A stretch of 64,000 nt of DNA from Methanoculleus sp. (GCA_018433835.1 JAHDQM010000001.1:1-64000), one strand, 5' to 3'; positions 8,026 through 18,639 are shown, counted from the first letter of the stretch. Notes: generated by a model from the sequence alone, not told the origin. Numbers and translations are program-made.

Positions 8026-9386
8026 AGGTCGTCCTTGTGGGCTTCCGGGGGACCGGGAAGACCTCGGTCGGGCGAATCCTCGCAAACCGGCTGCGGGTGC
8101 CGTTCTATGATACCGATGCGCTGGTCGAGCGCCGGGCGGGGATGCCGATCCCGGAGATATTCCGGCAGTACGGGGAGGCGCACTTCCGGGCCCTCGAACG
8201 GGAGGTTATCGCGTCGCTCCGGACGGCGGAGGGCGTGATCGGCACCGGCGGCGGGGCGGTCTGTGACCCGGCAAACGTCGCGGACCTCCGGCGGCACGGC
8301 ACGGTCTTCCTCCTCTCGGCCGCACCCGAGGTCATCCATGAGCGGATCGCCGGGAGCGACCGGCCGGGGCTGACCGATCTGCCCCCCGCAGAGGAGGTGC
8401 GCACGCTCCTTGCCCAAAGGAAGAACGCCTACCTCGGCGCTGCCGATGCCTGTATCTATACCGGGACCCGCACCCCCGCCGGGGTTGCGGAGACGATCCT
8501 CCGGCAGATCCGCGGGGAGGCGGGCCTCTTCCCGGCCGAGCGGCGGGAGCGGGACGGTCTCCTCGGAAAGTTCGGACTTGAGACGGTGCGGGAGATGATC
8601 GAGCGGGACCCCGGCCTTCTGGTATGCGGCATCGCCGGCAACCCCTGCGCCCATAGCAAGAGCCCGCTCCTCTACAACCGGCTCTTTGCGCACTTTGGGA
8701 TGCACTACCACTACACCCGTTTCGAGTGGCCGGATGCGGGAGTCATCGTCCGCCTAGCAAATCTCCTCCCCACAAAAGGGCTCTCCGTCACCATCCCGTT
8801 CAAGACCGATGTGATGGGCCACCTCGACGAGACGGACGATCATGCGGCGGCAATCGGGGCGGTGAACACCGTTGTGCGGTGCGGCGGAAGGATGTACGGC
8901 CATAACACCGACTGGCTGGGGGTCCGGGCCCCGCTCGCCCACCGGCAGGGCGCCCGGGCGGTGGTGCTCGGCGCCGGCGGTGCGGCGGCTGCGGCGGTCT
9001 ACGCCCTCGTATCGCTCGATATGGACGTTACGGTGCTTTCCCGGACGCCGGATGCGGCGCAGAGGCTCGCAGAGCGATTCGGGTGCCTGTGGGGGAGACT
9101 GGAAGAGTTCAAGGGGGTTGATGCCGATGTAGTGGTACACGCAACCCCGGTCGGGATGGAGCCCGACACCCGAAGCCTGCTTGCTCCCGGCGACCTTGAG
9201 CGGGGGACGACCGTATTCGACCTCGTCTACACGCCGCCGGAGACGCCCCTTATTCGGGCGGCGAGAGAGGCCGGGTGCGAGACGATACCCGGCACGGAGA
9301 TGTTCGTCCACCAGGCGACGGAGCAGTTCCGGCTGATAACCGGGATTGCGGTCTCGCCCGCCCTTGTAAGGGAGATGCTTGCATGA
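8022..9386 (+). CDS. aroKE: Shikimate kinase-shikimate dehydrogenase fusion (AroK-AroE)
   Basis: 454 aa two-domain protein. Residues about 1-165 are a bacterial-type shikimate kinase: P-loop GFRGTGKT, substrate-binding [18 protein letters not shown] and the lid arginine in DRPGL. Residues about 200-454 are shikimate dehydrogenase: [14 protein letters not shown], the catalytic lysine in [15 protein letters not shown] and the NADP-binding GAGGAAAAA. It would therefore catalyse two consecutive steps in one polypeptide. The kinase is notable because most archaea use an unrelated GHMP-family shikimate kinase. The start is GTG 8022, in a GTGA overlap with aroA. There is no stop codon or gap between the domains. 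Confidence 0.93.
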   Translation: MKVVLVGFRGTGKTSVGRILANRLRVPFYDTDALVERRAGMPIPEIFRQYGEAHFRALEREVIASLRTAEGVIGTGGGAVCDPANVADLRRHGTVFLLSAAPEVIHERIAGSDRPGLTDLPPAEEVRTLLAQRKNAYLGAADACIYTGTRTPAGVAETILRQIRGEAGLFPAERRERDGLLGKFGLETVREMIERDPGLLVCGIAGNPCAHSKSPLLYNRLFAHFGMHYHYTRFEWPDAGVIVRLANLLPTKGLSVTIPFKTDVMGHLDETDDHAAAIGAVNTVVRCGGRMYGHNTDWLGVRAPLAHRQGARAVVLGAGGAAAAAVYALVSLDMDVTVLSRTPDAAQRLAERFGCLWGRLEEFKGVDADVVVHATPVGMEPDTRSLLAPGDLERGTTVFDLVYTPPETPLIRAAREAGCETIPGTEMFVHQATEQFRLITGIAVSPALVREMLA

Positions 9387-10384
9387 ACACGTTCGGGAGA
9401 AACTTCAGGTGCACCACGTTCGGCGAGAGTCACGGGAAGGCGGTGGGCGTGGTCGTCGACGGCTGCCCGCCCGGCGTCCCCCTCACGGAGGCGGATCTCC
9501 AGCCCTTCCTCGACCGGAGGCGGCCGGGGAAGAGCCCGCTCGAGTCCGGGAGGCAGGAGTCCGACCGGGTGGAGATCCTCTCGGGGACGTTCGAGGGGAG
9601 AACGACCGGCGCCCCGATCGCGCTCGTCGTCAGGAACAGGGACGTCCGGTCGGAGGATTACGACGCGCTCCGGGACGTCTTCCGGCCGGGGCATGCTGAC
9701 TACACCTGGCAGGCGAAGTACGGGTTCCGCGATCACCGCGGCGGTGGGAGAAGTTCCGGCCGGGAGACCCTTGCCCGGGTTGCCGCCGGAGCGGTGGCGG
9801 TGCGCTGCCTTGCACCCTGCGGTATCGCGATCCGGGGGAGGGTCGTCGAGGTGCACGCCGCGACGGAGCCGGAAACGATGGAAGAGGAGATCCGGGCCGC
9901 CCGGGATGCGGGCGACTCCGTGGGCGGCATCGTCGAGGTGACGGCGGCCGGGTGCCCGCCGGGCCTCGGGGACCCGGTCTTTTCGAAACTCGACGCCGCC
10001 ATCGCCGGGGCGATGATGGGCATCGGTGCGGTTAAGGGCGTCGAGCTTGGCGAGGGGTTCGGCGCCGCCCGGCTCTTCGGGAGCGAGATGAACGATCCCA
10101 TTACCGGAGCCGGGTTTGCAAGCAACCATGCGGGCGGCGTCCTCGGCGGGATCAGCACCGGGCAGGATATCGTCGTCCGGATTGCCGTCAAACCGACGCC
10201 CTCGATACGCAAGGCACAGCGGACCGTCGATACGGTCGGGAAGGAGCGGGAGATATCGGTCGAAGGGCGGCACGACCCCTGCATCGCCCCCCGGATCGTC
10301 CCGGTCGCCGAGTGCATGCTTGCACTCGTTATTCTCGATGCGATGCTCGAGCAGGCGAAGTACCGGGGATGGGACGGGGAGTAG
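9383..10384 (+). CDS. aroC: Chorismate synthase
   Basis: 333 aa flavin-dependent enzyme eliminating phosphate from EPSP to give chorismate. Signatures are [19 protein letters not shown] at the N terminus, [60 protein letters not shown] and [15 protein letters not shown] near the end. The length is a little shorter than in many bacteria but all three family signature regions are present. ATG 9383 overlaps the stop of the kinase-dehydrogenase fusion; it is the last gene of the aromatic operon. Confidence 0.96.
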   Translation: MNTFGRNFRCTTFGESHGKAVGVVVDGCPPGVPLTEADLQPFLDRRRPGKSPLESGRQESDRVEILSGTFEGRTTGAPIALVVRNRDVRSEDYDALRDVFRPGHADYTWQAKYGFRDHRGGGRSSGRETLARVAAGAVAVRCLAPCGIAIRGRVVEVHAATEPETMEEEIRAARDAGDSVGGIVEVTAAGCPPGLGDPVFSKLDAAIAGAMMGIGAVKGVELGEGFGAARLFGSEMNDPITGAGFASNHAGGVLGGISTGQDIVVRIAVKPTPSIRKAQRTVDTVGKEREISVEGRHDPCIAPRIVPVAECMLALVILDAMLEQAKYRGWDGE

Positions 10385-10949
10385 ATGGAAGGGCTGCCTC
10401 ATTAAAGGGGTTTCTCAGACATCCTGCCTCTGTGAACATCGCCATTCATGATGATCGAGACGGCCCGGTCACCGAATATTGGGAAAAGCCTGATACGGTG
10501 GACCGTGGGGGTATCGCCACTGGGGGTGGGGCTGACGGGGAGGGGGGAGCATCCCCCCTCCCCTGTCTCCAACTTGCATTAACTGTGTTTGAACTCTTGT
10601 CTTTAGGCAGTTGACCCCCACAAGTTGACAACTACAAACCCCCACCCCGCCCGGCCTCCGGCCTCCTCCTCCGCACCTGCGGTGCTCAAACTCCTGCCGT
10701 CCGCTACGCTCCCGGCAGTCGTTCCCCGCCCCAAGGGGCGGGGGCAGTGCATGGCGATATCCACTAGTAAGCCGTTGTACGGGACATGAGGGAAACCGTC
10801 TTTCGGTTACGTAAAACAGGTGTGAACGTACAACGGTCAAAATCGTGGCGGGCACACCCACGCCTCCAGCGCTCATACATTCACCTTTTTGCCTGGTACG
10901 ATTCGACCCTCGCCTCCCCCAAAACCGACAAAGACGTCCCAACCCCCTC
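10385..10949. other. Intergenic region holding element copy 2
   Basis: No protein gene is supported. The central part (10498-10765) is a copy of the dispersed palindromic element. Bases 10766-10949 lie downstream of aroD (minus strand) and show nothing recognisable. Confidence 0.6.
10498..10765. mobile_element. Dispersed palindromic element (copy 2)
   Basis: It begins with GTGGACCGTGG then TATCGCCACTGGGGGTGGG, and ends with TGGCGATAT at 10752-10760. Inside are a long GGGGGGAGCATCCCCCC palindrome, CCGGCCTCCGG, and small hairpins GCACC-TGC-GGTGC, CTGCCG-N13-CGGCAG and CCGCCCC-AA-GGGGCGG-like pairing. No open frame looks like a transposase, so it would be non-autonomous if mobile. Confidence 0.65.
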
Positions 10950-11579
10950 TCACTTCAGCAGATCCGCAATCTGCCGCATCTCCCGTATATGGTACTGCCC
11001 TTCGGCCGTCGGGGTGCCGGCATGGCTGAAGGTGAACTCCGACCCGAAGAGGGGCAGGATTGCACGGGCGTAGCGGAACTCGGCGCCCATGATGCTCGTG
11101 CAGATGGGCTTCTGGGCACGGAAGGTAAACATGACGAGTTCGAAGAGGTCCTCCCGGGTCCGGGGCTTCACGACGATCTTCGGGATATCGCCGTAAGACC
11201 TGAGCATCTCCTCGATCCTTCCGAGCTCCGGCGGGGTGGGCATCTCGTTCGTGTGCAGCGACGCGAGGATCTGGACCCCCTGGCTCTTGATGAACGGCGC
11301 GTGATCCCGGTAGCGTGCCTCCACGTCCACGATATCGACGTATCTCGCGATCGGCCCGACAATCCTGGCCCAGAGGTCTGCATCGCCGACAAACCGCCCT
11401 CCTTCCTCTCTGCTCCTGAGCGTGGCAATCAGGGGGGTGACGGTCTTCTCCCGGATAGCACGGACCTGGTCCAACGGGTCTCCTTCCATCCGGTCGAGCC
11501 TGACCTCGATGAATGTCGGGTTGTACTCCGCCACCTCATCGATAACGCCGGCATTCTCCACAGAGACGACGATCTTCAT
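10950..11579 (-). CDS. aroD: 3-dehydroquinate dehydratase, type I
   Basis: 209 aa type I dehydroquinase, the Schiff-base enzyme converting 3-dehydroquinate to 3-dehydroshikimate. Family features are the N-terminal [30 protein letters not shown], the active-site histidine in [13 protein letters not shown], the lysine in [10 protein letters not shown] and the C-terminal [14 protein letters not shown] (PTAPGQ-like loop). The ATG at 11579 fits the family start; the longer upstream frame is unlike any family member. It supplies the step missing from the nearby aromatic operon but stands alone on the opposite strand with its own promoter region. Confidence 0.94.
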   Translation of the reverse strand: MKIVVSVENAGVIDEVAEYNPTFIEVRLDRMEGDPLDQVRAIREKTVTPLIATLRSREEGGRFVGDADLWARIVGPIARYVDIVDVEARYRDHAPFIKSQGVQILASLHTNEMPTPPELGRIEEMLRSYGDIPKIVVKPRTREDLFELVMFTFRAQKPICTSIMGAEFRYARAILPLFGSEFTFSHAGTPTAEGQYHIREMRQIADLLK

Positions 11580-11658
11580 ACTTACCGGATGTATTCCTGC
11601 CCTATCACTTAAAAGTCTGCCTGCGGTCGTTACGGATCGGGAGCGGCTCCTGCCACCA

Positions 11659-12459
11659 TCACTTTCCCACCGCACCGTAGCGCTCCAGCATGGCGGCGAC
11701 CGTCCCGTCGAAGACACCCGGGAGCCGTTCCCGGAGCCCCTTCACCCCGACCTCCGTGACGCCGCCGCTGGTCGCGACCTCCTCGACCAGGTCCCGGGGT
11801 GCCTCGCCGGTCTCCCGGAGGTAGGCGGCCGTGGCCGCGACCATCTCCGTTGCGAGCACAAGCGCCCGGTCCGGCGGGAGTCCGCTTGCACGGGCCGCCG
11901 CCCCGGCCAGTTCCTCGACGATGGCGGCAAGCAGCCCCGGGCCGCAACTCGAGAGAAGGGTGGCCGCCGGGAGGTTCATCTCGTCGACAGGCACCACATT
12001 CCCGATGGACGAAAAGAGCCCTTCCACACGGAGAGCATCGTGCATGCCCACCTGCCGCCCGTGGCAGACCAGCGTCGTCCCCTGCCCGACAGCGGAGGTG
12101 ACCGTGGGCACGACCCTGGTGACCGATCCCGTGAACAGCCCCTCGAGGTCCCCGAGGCTGATGCCTGCGGCAAGCGAGACGATATGCTCGTCCCCGTCCA
12201 TCACGGAGACGATCTCGTCGAGGACGCCGCGCGTCTCCTGCGGCCTGACGGCGAGGATGATGAGCCGGCACCGCCGGGCGAGTTCCCTGTTCGATGCGGC
12301 GATGCCTATTCCCGGCCATGCTGCGGCGCATGCGTCCCGGCTCTCCTGACTCCTGGACGCGACCACGACCTCATCGGGGCTAAGCGTACCGGATGCGAGA
12401 AATCCGTTCGTCAGCATGCTGCCCATGTGCCCGTAGCCGATAATCCCCACACGGTCCAT
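11659..12459 (-). CDS. proC: Pyrroline-5-carboxylate reductase
   Basis: 266 aa NAD(P)H-dependent reductase for the last step of proline synthesis. An N-terminal Rossmann motif [12 protein letters not shown] is followed by [45 protein letters not shown] and the C-terminal helical domain with [19 protein letters not shown] and [17 protein letters not shown] (compare the family PGGTT-type signature). ATG 12459 is preceded by GAGGAGG at good spacing. Divergent from the U32 peptidase gene. Confidence 0.93.
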   Translation of the reverse strand: MDRVGIIGYGHMGSMLTNGFLASGTLSPDEVVVASRSQESRDACAAAWPGIGIAASNRELARRCRLIILAVRPQETRGVLDEIVSVMDGDEHIVSLAAGISLGDLEGLFTGSVTRVVPTVTSAVGQGTTLVCHGRQVGMHDALRVEGLFSSIGNVVPVDEMNLPAATLLSSCGPGLLAAIVEELAGAAARASGLPPDRALVLATEMVAATAAYLRETGEAPRDLVEEVATSGGVTEVGVKGLRERLPGVFDGTVAAMLERYGAVGK

Positions 12460-12557
12460 ATCAGGCCTCCTCTTCACATCGCTCTCCTGCCCGAAAAGGA
12501 TACCCACCCTCGCCGGGGTGGAGTATATAGGCCGGCGGGGCGAACGGTACGAAGCAG
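12460..12557. promoter_or_regulatory. Divergent proC / U32 promoter region
   Basis: TATATA at 12525-12530 lies about 30 bases ahead of the U32 ATG, compatible with a leaderless or nearly leaderless transcript. On the other strand GAGGAGG is the ribosome-binding site of proC. No operator-like repeat is obvious. Confidence 0.5.
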
Positions 12558-15086
12558 ATGCCGCACGATCACCATCAGGGATCCGGGTCGCCGGAACTGC
12601 TTGCCCCGGCCGGGTCGCCGGAGGCCCTGACCGCAGCGGTTGCCGCCGGCGCCGACGCCGTCTACCTTGCCGGGAGGCGTTTTGGGGCCCGGCACTACGC
12701 GGCGAACTTCTCCGACGAGGAACTCCGGTCGGCCGTCGACTACGCACACCTCCGGGGGGTCAGGGTCTACGTCACTGTAAACACCCTCGTCCGGGACGCC
12801 GAACTCCCCGATGTGGCCCGCTACCTCCTCTGGCTCTACGGGATCGGGGCGGATGCCGTCCTGGTGCAGGACACCGGGGTGGCGTCGCTCGCCCGGGAGG
12901 TGGTCCCGGACCTCCCCCTCCATGCCTCCACCCAGATGACGATCCACAACCGCGACGGCGTGGCCCGGGCTGCAAGGGAAGGGTTCTCCCGCGTGGTGCT
13001 GGCGCGGGAACTCACCCTCGCGGAGATCGAGGGGATCGCAGAGGACGCGGAGGCACGACGGGTCGGCATCGAGGTCTTTGCCCACGGTGCGCTCTGCTAC
13101 TGCTACTCGGGCCAGTGCCTCCTCTCCTCGGTCATCGGGGGACGGAGCGGGAACCGCGGGATGTGCGCCCAGCCGTGCAGGAAGCCCTACCGGCTCGTGA
13201 TCGCCGAGACGGACGATTACGGGCGCCCGCAGGACCTCCGGGCCGTTCCCGCAGGGGGCCGGTACCTGCTCTCGACGCGCGATCTCTGTGTATACCCGCG
13301 CCTCGACCTTCTCGCGCGTTCACCGGTGGCGTCGCTCAAGATCGAGGGGAGGATGCGCTCGGCGGAGTACGTCGCCACGGTGACGAGCATCTACCGGCGT
13401 GCCCTCGATGCGATCGCCGCCGGGGAGGCCTGGTCCCCCTCGCGGGAAGATATGCGGGACCTCGCGCTCGCGTTCAACCGGGAGTTCACGGAGGGTTACC
13501 TCCTCGGCGCTCTTGAGATCATGGCCCGCGACCGGCCCGGGAACCGGGGCATCCTGCTCGGCACGGTCGCCGGCTACGACCCCCGGAGGCAGGAGGCGAC
13601 CGTGCGCCTCACCGGCGACATCGTGCCCCGCCCGGGAGACGGACTGGCCTTCTGCACGGACGACCCCGACGAGGACGTGGGGGCGGTCGTCCGCGGCACC
13701 CCCGCCGTCCGCCGCGGCACGGTGCGACTCAGCGTCCCTGCGCCGGTCGGGGTCAGTGCCCGGGTCTTCCTGACGAGGAGCGCGGACCTCGAGGAGCGGG
13801 CAAAAAGGGTCATGGAGACGCCTCCACAGCCGTTGCCGCTCGACGTGACGGTCGTCTGGGAGGACGGCACGCCCTGCCTGGAGGCGGTCGTCGACCCAAG
13901 CGGCGGCGAACCGCTCCGGGTGCGCTACCGCCCGGACCTCCGGATGGAGCCGGCGCGGAGCCGGCCGCTTACCCCGGACCAGATCGCAGAGCAGCTCGGA
14001 AAGACCGGGGGAACACCGTTTGCGATACGGAGGATGGACCTCCGGTACCCGGGCGGGCTCTTTGCGCCGCTTGGGGAGTTGAACAGGGTCAGGCGAACAT
14101 TTCTGGAGCGGGTCGAGGATGCCGTGCTCGCCGCACGGCGCCCGGGGCCGGATGCGGTGCGTGCTGCCCGGGAACGAACCGAGGCGGCGATCGCCGGGAT
14201 GGAGCGGCCAACAGGGTTGCACCCGGAACCCCGGCCCCCGTCGGTCTCGGTCTACACCGACTCCCTCGAGGGTGCCGTGGCCGCCGTCCGGGGCGGGGCC
14301 CGGACCGTCTACCTGGAGCCCTGCACCCCGGCGACCCGCGGCCTCCTCGAGGAGGCTGCCGCCGTCTGCCGGGAGGGGGGTGCGGACCTGATCTGGAAAT
14401 GGCCGTCGATCACCCGGCGCGGGTTCCTCGATGCGGCGGCCCCACTCCTCCCGTCGCTCTACGAGGCAGGCGTCCGTGGGGTGATGGTGAGCGGGCTCGG
14501 TGCCGCGGACGCGGTGCGGCGGGCCGAACCCCGGATGAACCTCTACGGCGCCGCCGGGCTGAACCTCTGGAACCGCCGCACCGCTGCGGAATTGGCAGGG
14601 CTCTTCCTGCGGTGCACGGCATCCCCCGAACTCCCCGCCGCCGACCTTGCAGGGCTCGCGGAGTCTGCCGGGAGCACCCCTGAACTCGAGGTGCTCGTGC
14701 AGGGCAACATCGAGGCGATGGTGACCGAGGACCGGCTGGCGACGGCGGTCGCCGGGGAAGAGTTCCTGGGTCTCCAGGACCAACGGAACCGCGTCTTCCC
14801 GCTCCGGTGCGACGGCGAGGGGCGGACCTACATCGCAAACGCGGTCGAGACCTGCCTCATCGACCGCCTTCCCCGGATTGCCGGGATGGGGATCGACGCC
14901 GTCGCCATCGATGCACGGGGACGGGGACCCCGCTACGCCGGGGATATGGCCCGCCTCTACCGGGCGGGGATCGACGCCGTGGCCCGGGGAGACCCCGGCA
15001 TACTCCCCGGGCTCAAGGACGAGGTGAAACGGCGGGCGCTCGGGGGCATCACCGGCGGGCATTTTGTCAGGGGGATTGAGGAGTGA
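12558..15086 (+). CDS. U32 family peptidase / hydroxylase-like protein
   Basis: 842 aa. The N-terminal half is a U32 domain: [35 protein letters not shown] and the signature [16 protein letters not shown] (about residues 173-188) with the linked cysteines in [10 protein letters not shown]. These cysteines match those proposed to bind an Fe-S cluster in U32 proteins such as RlhA and TrhP, which hydroxylate RNA bases. The C-terminal half contains a further domain with a second group of conserved-looking segments ([24 protein letters not shown]). It may be an RNA-modification enzyme rather than a protease; that is inference from family knowledge. Starts at ATG 12558 behind a TATA box. Confidence 0.85.
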   Translation: MPHDHHQGSGSPELLAPAGSPEALTAAVAAGADAVYLAGRRFGARHYAANFSDEELRSAVDYAHLRGVRVYVTVNTLVRDAELPDVARYLLWLYGIGADAVLVQDTGVASLAREVVPDLPLHASTQMTIHNRDGVARAAREGFSRVVLARELTLAEIEGIAEDAEARRVGIEVFAHGALCYCYSGQCLLSSVIGGRSGNRGMCAQPCRKPYRLVIAETDDYGRPQDLRAVPAGGRYLLSTRDLCVYPRLDLLARSPVASLKIEGRMRSAEYVATVTSIYRRALDAIAAGEAWSPSREDMRDLALAFNREFTEGYLLGALEIMARDRPGNRGILLGTVAGYDPRRQEATVRLTGDIVPRPGDGLAFCTDDPDEDVGAVVRGTPAVRRGTVRLSVPAPVGVSARVFLTRSADLEERAKRVMETPPQPLPLDVTVVWEDGTPCLEAVVDPSGGEPLRVRYRPDLRMEPARSRPLTPDQIAEQLGKTGGTPFAIRRMDLRYPGGLFAPLGELNRVRRTFLERVEDAVLAARRPGPDAVRAARERTEAAIAGMERPTGLHPEPRPPSVSVYTDSLEGAVAAVRGGARTVYLEPCTPATRGLLEEAAAVCREGGADLIWKWPSITRRGFLDAAAPLLPSLYEAGVRGVMVSGLGAADAVRRAEPRMNLYGAAGLNLWNRRTAAELAGLFLRCTASPELPAADLAGLAESAGSTPELEVLVQGNIEAMVTEDRLATAVAGEEFLGLQDQRNRVFPLRCDGEGRTYIANAVETCLIDRLPRIAGMGIDAVAIDARGRGPRYAGDMARLYRAGIDAVARGDPGILPGLKDEVKRRALGGITGGHFVRGIEE

Positions 15087-15669
15087 ATCTGGCTATGAGA
15101 AACCTATGCTGGACTCATCCATGAGGGATCCCAGCACAGTATCATTTTTTGGATCCCCATCCAAATCCCTTGGAACACCGTATGTGGACAGGGATTCGTG
15201 GAGATATCGCGATTGGGGGAGTGCGACTGGCCGAAGGACAGGAGCACGAGCACCGTTAGGTGCGAGGGGTTTCAGGGGAGGGGGGAGACCCCCCTCGAAG
15301 AACTTCGTTCTTCTCGTGTTCGCTACGCTCGCACTCCCCTTTGTCCCCACCCCCCGTGGCGATTCTCTCACGGTCCACTGCACGGGGACTTTCTCATGTC
15401 AGGCCGTTCTGTTATTTTCAACTGAAAAGCTTCAAACTTGCCTTGATCACTTAAGCCAACGCTTCTCAAATTCCGCTGGACACAAGTCGCGGACATCCAG
15501 CGCTCAGTCTGCTGCAAAATATGGCAATTATCAGGCGACAACAATAGTCGAGGCAAAAGACCACGTCAGGAGGCCAGTCACCAAGCGATCCACCCTCCCA
15601 CCGCCCTCCCTGTCCCCACGCCCGGCATCAGAGTTAATATCAGTGGGAGCAACCTATCAGGCAGACGTG
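15087..15669. other. Intergenic region holding element copy 3
   Basis: Contains the palindromic element copy at 15184-15378. The remainder (about 15380-15669), including the tpiA upstream region, has open frames without recognisable protein content. No clear TATA box was identified. Confidence 0.55.
15184..15378. mobile_element. Dispersed palindromic element (copy 3)
   Basis: The left end GTGGACAGGG...GGAGATATCGC faces a right end GTGGCGATTCTCTCACGG followed by TCCAC, forming imperfect terminal inverted repeats. Inside is the hairpin GAAGAAC-TTC-GTTCTTC, the same TTC loop as in the left-edge array but with a different stem sequence. There is also a GGGGGGAGACCCCCC palindrome. No coding capacity. 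Confidence 0.6.
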
Positions 15670-16344
15670 ATGGATATGGTTTCACCGTTTGTTCTGGTCA
15701 ATCTCAAGACCTATCAGGAGGGTATGGGCAGCAACGCTCACCGGATCGCCGCTGCGGCCGAGACCGTGGCGAGAGAGAGCGGCGCCCTCATCGGCATCGC
15801 GCCGGTCTTCACCGAAATTCACCCGATGAGCCACCACTACGCGATCCCCGTCTACGCCCAACATATCGATGCGATCACCCCCGGCGCCCATACCGGCCAT
15901 ATTCTCCCTGAAGCCGTCAGGTCGGCGGGTGCACGCGGCACCCTGATCAACCACTCCGAGCGCCGCCTCACCCTGGCCGATATCGACGCCTGCGTCCAGG
16001 CTGCTCGAAGGCTCCATCTCGAGTCGGTCGTCTGCACGAACAACGACTCCACCAGCGCCGCCGCCGCAGCGCTCGGGCCCGACTACGTGGCCGTCGAGCC
16101 CCCGGAGCTGATCGGGAGCGGGGTCTCGGTATCGAAGGCCGACCCGGGGATCATCGAGCGGTCCGTCAACGCCGTCAGGGCGGTGAACCCGGACGCGAAA
16201 GTCCTGACCGGGGCAGGCATCCAGTCGGGCGAATGCGTGAAAATTGCCCTCGACCTCGGGACCTGTGGCGTCCTCCTCGCCTCAAGCGTGGTCAAGGCCG
16301 ACGATCCCGAAACGGTTCTCCGGGACCTGGTTTCGCTGCTCTAA
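15670..16344 (+). CDS. tpiA: Triosephosphate isomerase (archaeal type)
   Basis: 224 aa, the short archaeal form. It interconverts glyceraldehyde-3-phosphate and DHAP in glycolysis and gluconeogenesis. Motifs are [11 protein letters not shown] with the substrate lysine, the histidine/Glu catalytic regions INHSERRL and [12 protein letters not shown], and phosphate loop [10 protein letters not shown] with [14 protein letters not shown] 15670 or 15676 are both possible; the latter starts [13 protein letters not shown]. Convergent with the HTH-CBS gene, only three bases apart. Confidence 0.94.
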   Translation: MDMVSPFVLVNLKTYQEGMGSNAHRIAAAAETVARESGALIGIAPVFTEIHPMSHHYAIPVYAQHIDAITPGAHTGHILPEAVRSAGARGTLINHSERRLTLADIDACVQAARRLHLESVVCTNNDSTSAAAAALGPDYVAVEPPELIGSGVSVSKADPGIIERSVNAVRAVNPDAKVLTGAGIQSGECVKIALDLGTCGVLLASSVVKADDPETVLRDLVSLL

Positions 16345-16347
16345 AAA

Positions 16348-16902
16348 TTACGTAATCAGCGATATCAGGTCGTGCTTGGTGATCACACCCTGCACTTTCC
16401 CCTTTTCGAGCACGACGATCGCGTGGCTGTGATGCAGGAGATGGACGACCGTATCGATGGACGCCGTCGGAGGAACCGTCGGGAAACCGGGCTCCATATA
16501 ATCCTGCACCAGTTTCCGGTGCGTCTGGTGGAGACCCCCTTCTTCCATGGCGTTCATGATTGCCGACTCGGATATGCACCCGACCGGCACCCCGTTCTCG
16601 AGCACCGGCAGCTGGGAGATACCGTTGTGACCCATGATCTCGACGGCACGGCTGACGGGATCGTCCGGGGCAACGGAGAGCACGGGCGCGTTCATCACGT
16701 CGGCCGCCGTGATCGCCGAGTTTTCGGCTGCCTGCAGGACTTCCACTATCCTCGCAAGCGTGCTCACCCTCGGGTCCACACTGCCTGCCTCGATCCGCGC
16801 GACCATGGACTGGCTGATTCCGGCCATACGGGCTACATCTGCCTGCTTTAAGCCCATACAAAGCCTTTTCTCCCGCAGCTCGGCCGGGGTGGGTATCTCC
16901 AT
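16348..16902 (-). CDS. HTH transcriptional regulator with paired CBS domains
   Basis: 184 aa. Residues about 8-60 are an XRE-type helix-turn-helix (LKQADVARMAGISQSMVARIEA). Residues about 65-184 hold two CBS domains, which usually bind adenine nucleotides or SAM (VMNAPVLSVAPDDPVSRAVE and PGFPTVPPTASIDTVVHLL). Architecture typical of archaeal energy- or metabolite-sensing regulators. A TATA box (AAATATATAT, about 16931-16940) lies about 30 bases before the ATG, so the mRNA is nearly leaderless. Target genes are unknown; tpiA is convergent next to it. Confidence 0.9.
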   Translation of the reverse strand: MEIPTPAELREKRLCMGLKQADVARMAGISQSMVARIEAGSVDPRVSTLARIVEVLQAAENSAITAADVMNAPVLSVAPDDPVSRAVEIMGHNGISQLPVLENGVPVGCISESAIMNAMEEGGLHQTHRKLVQDYMEPGFPTVPPTASIDTVVHLLHHSHAIVVLEKGKVQGVITKHDLISLIT

Positions 16903-17048
16903 ATTATTACTATTGGTAATTTTTCCACATATATATTTGCCTGAAGGCACTCCCGGACCAGTGCCGGGGAGGCACCGGCAGCGGCGGTACTGCGGCCCAC
17001 CGGGCCCCCTCCAGGAGGGGTTATATACCCCGGGGCGCATGAGAGGGT

Positions 17049-17309
17049 ATGGTCGTGAAGGAGGAGGAGCAGCAGAACGTCCTTGCAAAGGTCAGGGATA
17101 TACTCTCGACCTACCACACCCGGGACGCCGTCCGGAGCGAACTGGAGGCCCTCGGTTTCGACGTCAGGGCGGAGCACGGGGACGTCGTATCCATGGAGAA
17201 CGCACCCGCCGAGATCTTCGTCCAGCTCTTCGTGAATGACCGGGGCGACGTCTTCGACTCGCATGTCGTGACGTTTGCAGAGATCGAACTGAAACCAAAG
17301 GGTGGCTGA
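17049..17309 (+). CDS. Small conserved-looking protein of unknown function
   Basis: 86 aa, acidic, soluble, no transmembrane segment. The N-terminal half is helical (KEEEQQNVLAKVRDILSTYH) and the C-terminal half looks beta-rich (FDVRAEHGDVVSMENAPAEI, DSHVVTFAEIELKPKGG). A TTATATAC box (17019-17026) lies about 25-30 bases upstream and GAGAGG is immediately before ATG, so the gene is likely expressed. GC-rich like the host, hence outside the integrated element. No family was recognised. Confidence 0.7.
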   Translation: MVVKEEEQQNVLAKVRDILSTYHTRDAVRSELEALGFDVRAEHGDVVSMENAPAEIFVQLFVNDRGDVFDSHVVTFAEIELKPKGG

Positions 17310-17314
17310 GATTC

Positions 17315-17345
17315 TATAAAAACGTTCCATCAAGAAGAACTTCGT
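17315..17345 (-). terminator. Possible original rnpB terminator, now displaced
   Basis: Read on the minus strand, GTTC-N9-GAAC is followed by five T residues. Before integration this would have lain just past the 3' end of rnpB; the integrated element now separates them by about 8 kb. The stem is only four base pairs, so the T run is the main argument. Confidence 0.35.
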
Positions 17346-17351
17346 AATGTG

Positions 17352-17412
17352 AAGAGTGGGAGGAGTAAGCCTCCTTCTGTTCTGTGCGGCATTCAGCTAC
17401 GCGCCATACCTG
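17352..17412. repeat. attL: Left attachment site (attL) of the integrated element
   Basis: 61-bp direct repeat of 25301-25361 with one mismatch (C at 17400, A at 25349). It is the 3'-terminal part of rnpB read on the minus strand, without the rest of the gene, so here it is a copied attachment core. It also encodes the first residues of the int(C) frame. Confidence 0.93.
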
Positions 17413-18407
17413 ACAAGAGAAGCGTAAATCAAGAAAGAGGGTCAAATTTAGGCCAAATCACACTCCAATTTACACATGCAGAACTGATGGAGTATGCCAA
17501 AGAAAGAGAGCGGGGTTTAAGCCCCAAATCACTTTACTGGATCAGAAAAAGCGCGCGAGTAATATGGGAACAAACAGAAGGGATCATCAGCCAAGAGACA
17601 ACAACCAGATTAAAGAATCACATCTTGACAAATTCCCGCAGTAACAGCAACATCAACAAACAAATCTGTTTTGGCAGAACATTCCTGAAGCATCTGAGTA
17701 AGTTGTATCTGAATGCGAATTACCAAGCCTTTGAAATGTTCTTAGAGAAACCAAAAGCAATTAAAGAGCGTAAGGTGGTTACGGACCGTATCATTGCTCT
17801 TGATGATGTAACCAACCTCTGCAACCATGTAGTGAATGACTATCGCGCAGGTAAGATCAAGAAATCCAATTGCATCAACTATCTTGCTTTGGTAGGGTTT
17901 GGGTGCTATACTGCACAGCGCGCAGAGGCAACAATTGAAAAACTAACGGTCGGTATGTTTAGAGATGCCTTGAGTAAAGAGCATCCAGTGATTCTTGTTC
18001 CCCCATCACTCGATAAAATCCGATATGAACACTATGTACCCTTACATCCAAACCTCATTCCAATCCTCACAGAAGCGATTAAAGGCAGGAGCGATGATGA
18101 GTCTATGTTCCGCTATATTGCCTTTAGATCATGGCTTGTAAGAAACCCATTGCCTTTGACAAAGGTTAACAGTAATTTCCTTCCTGGCGATATGAGGAAA
18201 TTTGGAGAACAATTTGGCGATCAAATAAATTGGGATACCGTGAACAGGGCGCACATCATGAGCCATGATATCTCATCTATCAGTTTTTCACACTACAAGG
18301 CATTTACATCTGAAGTAGTGCATCGAATATACTTGAATGCATGGCAGAATATTGATTTAATCCCTCAATCTTGCAGTTTAGAGGCAATTGAAGGAAGAAA
18401 CTGCTAA
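17352..18407 (+). CDS. int(C): Integrase C-terminal part, int(C), tyrosine recombinase
   Basis: About 351 codons from the repeat to the stop. The catalytic part resembles archaeal phage integrases: arginine in GFGCYTAQRAEATIEKL, then SLDKIRYEHYVPLHP with candidate Lys and His, and a C-terminal segment SHYKAFTSEVVHRIYLNAW that should hold the nucleophilic tyrosine. An upstream helical segment (about residues 45-110) fits the core-binding domain. The frame enters the left repeat with no stop and only a GTG (17349) before it, so the integrated copy probably lacks promoter and N-terminal domain. In a circular form it joins int(N) in frame. Expression from GTG 17349 is unlikely. Confidence 0.88.
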   Translation, partial: KSGRSKPPSVLCGIQLRAIPDKRSVNQERGSNLGQITLQFTHAELMEYAKERERGLSPKSLYWIRKSARVIWEQTEGIISQETTTRLKNHILTNSRSNSNINKQICFGRTFLKHLSKLYLNANYQAFEMFLEKPKAIKERKVVTDRIIALDDVTNLCNHVVNDYRAGKIKKSNCINYLALVGFGCYTAQRAEATIEKLTVGMFRDALSKEHPVILVPPSLDKIRYEHYVPLHPNLIPILTEAIKGRSDDESMFRYIAFRSWLVRNPLPLTKVNSNFLPGDMRKFGEQFGDQINWDTVNRAHIMSHDISSISFSHYKAFTSEVVHRIYLNAWQNIDLIPQSCSLEAIEGRNC

Positions 18408-18639
18408 AGGCCTATCGATTCAATTTTTAATATTATGGAGCCGTTTCAAGGCTCTCTTACCGGAGAATGTGTATGGGAGGTATATGGAGCGTTGGAATGG
18501 TGTAAGAATACTTTAGAGAGAATATAGGGCTCTGTATCATCTTTAGGATATAATTTATGGAGAGGAGAGTTATGGGACAAATAAAATCAGGAATGATAGT
18601 TAGTAAAGTTAATAACTATCACCTTTGAATGTTCACATA
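18408..18639. other. AT-rich intergenic region of the element with a repeat
   Basis: No gene. A segment at about 18456-18500 (CTTACCGGAGAATGTGTAT followed by GGAGGTATATGGAGCGTTGG) recurs with about 80 percent identity at about 20857-20898 downstream of the Cys-rich membrane protein gene. Role unknown; both copies follow a plus-strand gene end. Confidence 0.45.

Noticed and set aside
10469..10942. Minus-strand open frame over the intergenic repeat
   Set aside because: Composed of palindromic element sequence; no codon bias or start signals.
15087..15669. N-terminal extension of triosephosphate isomerase
   Set aside because: The in-frame extension runs through the palindromic element and has no relation to the enzyme family.
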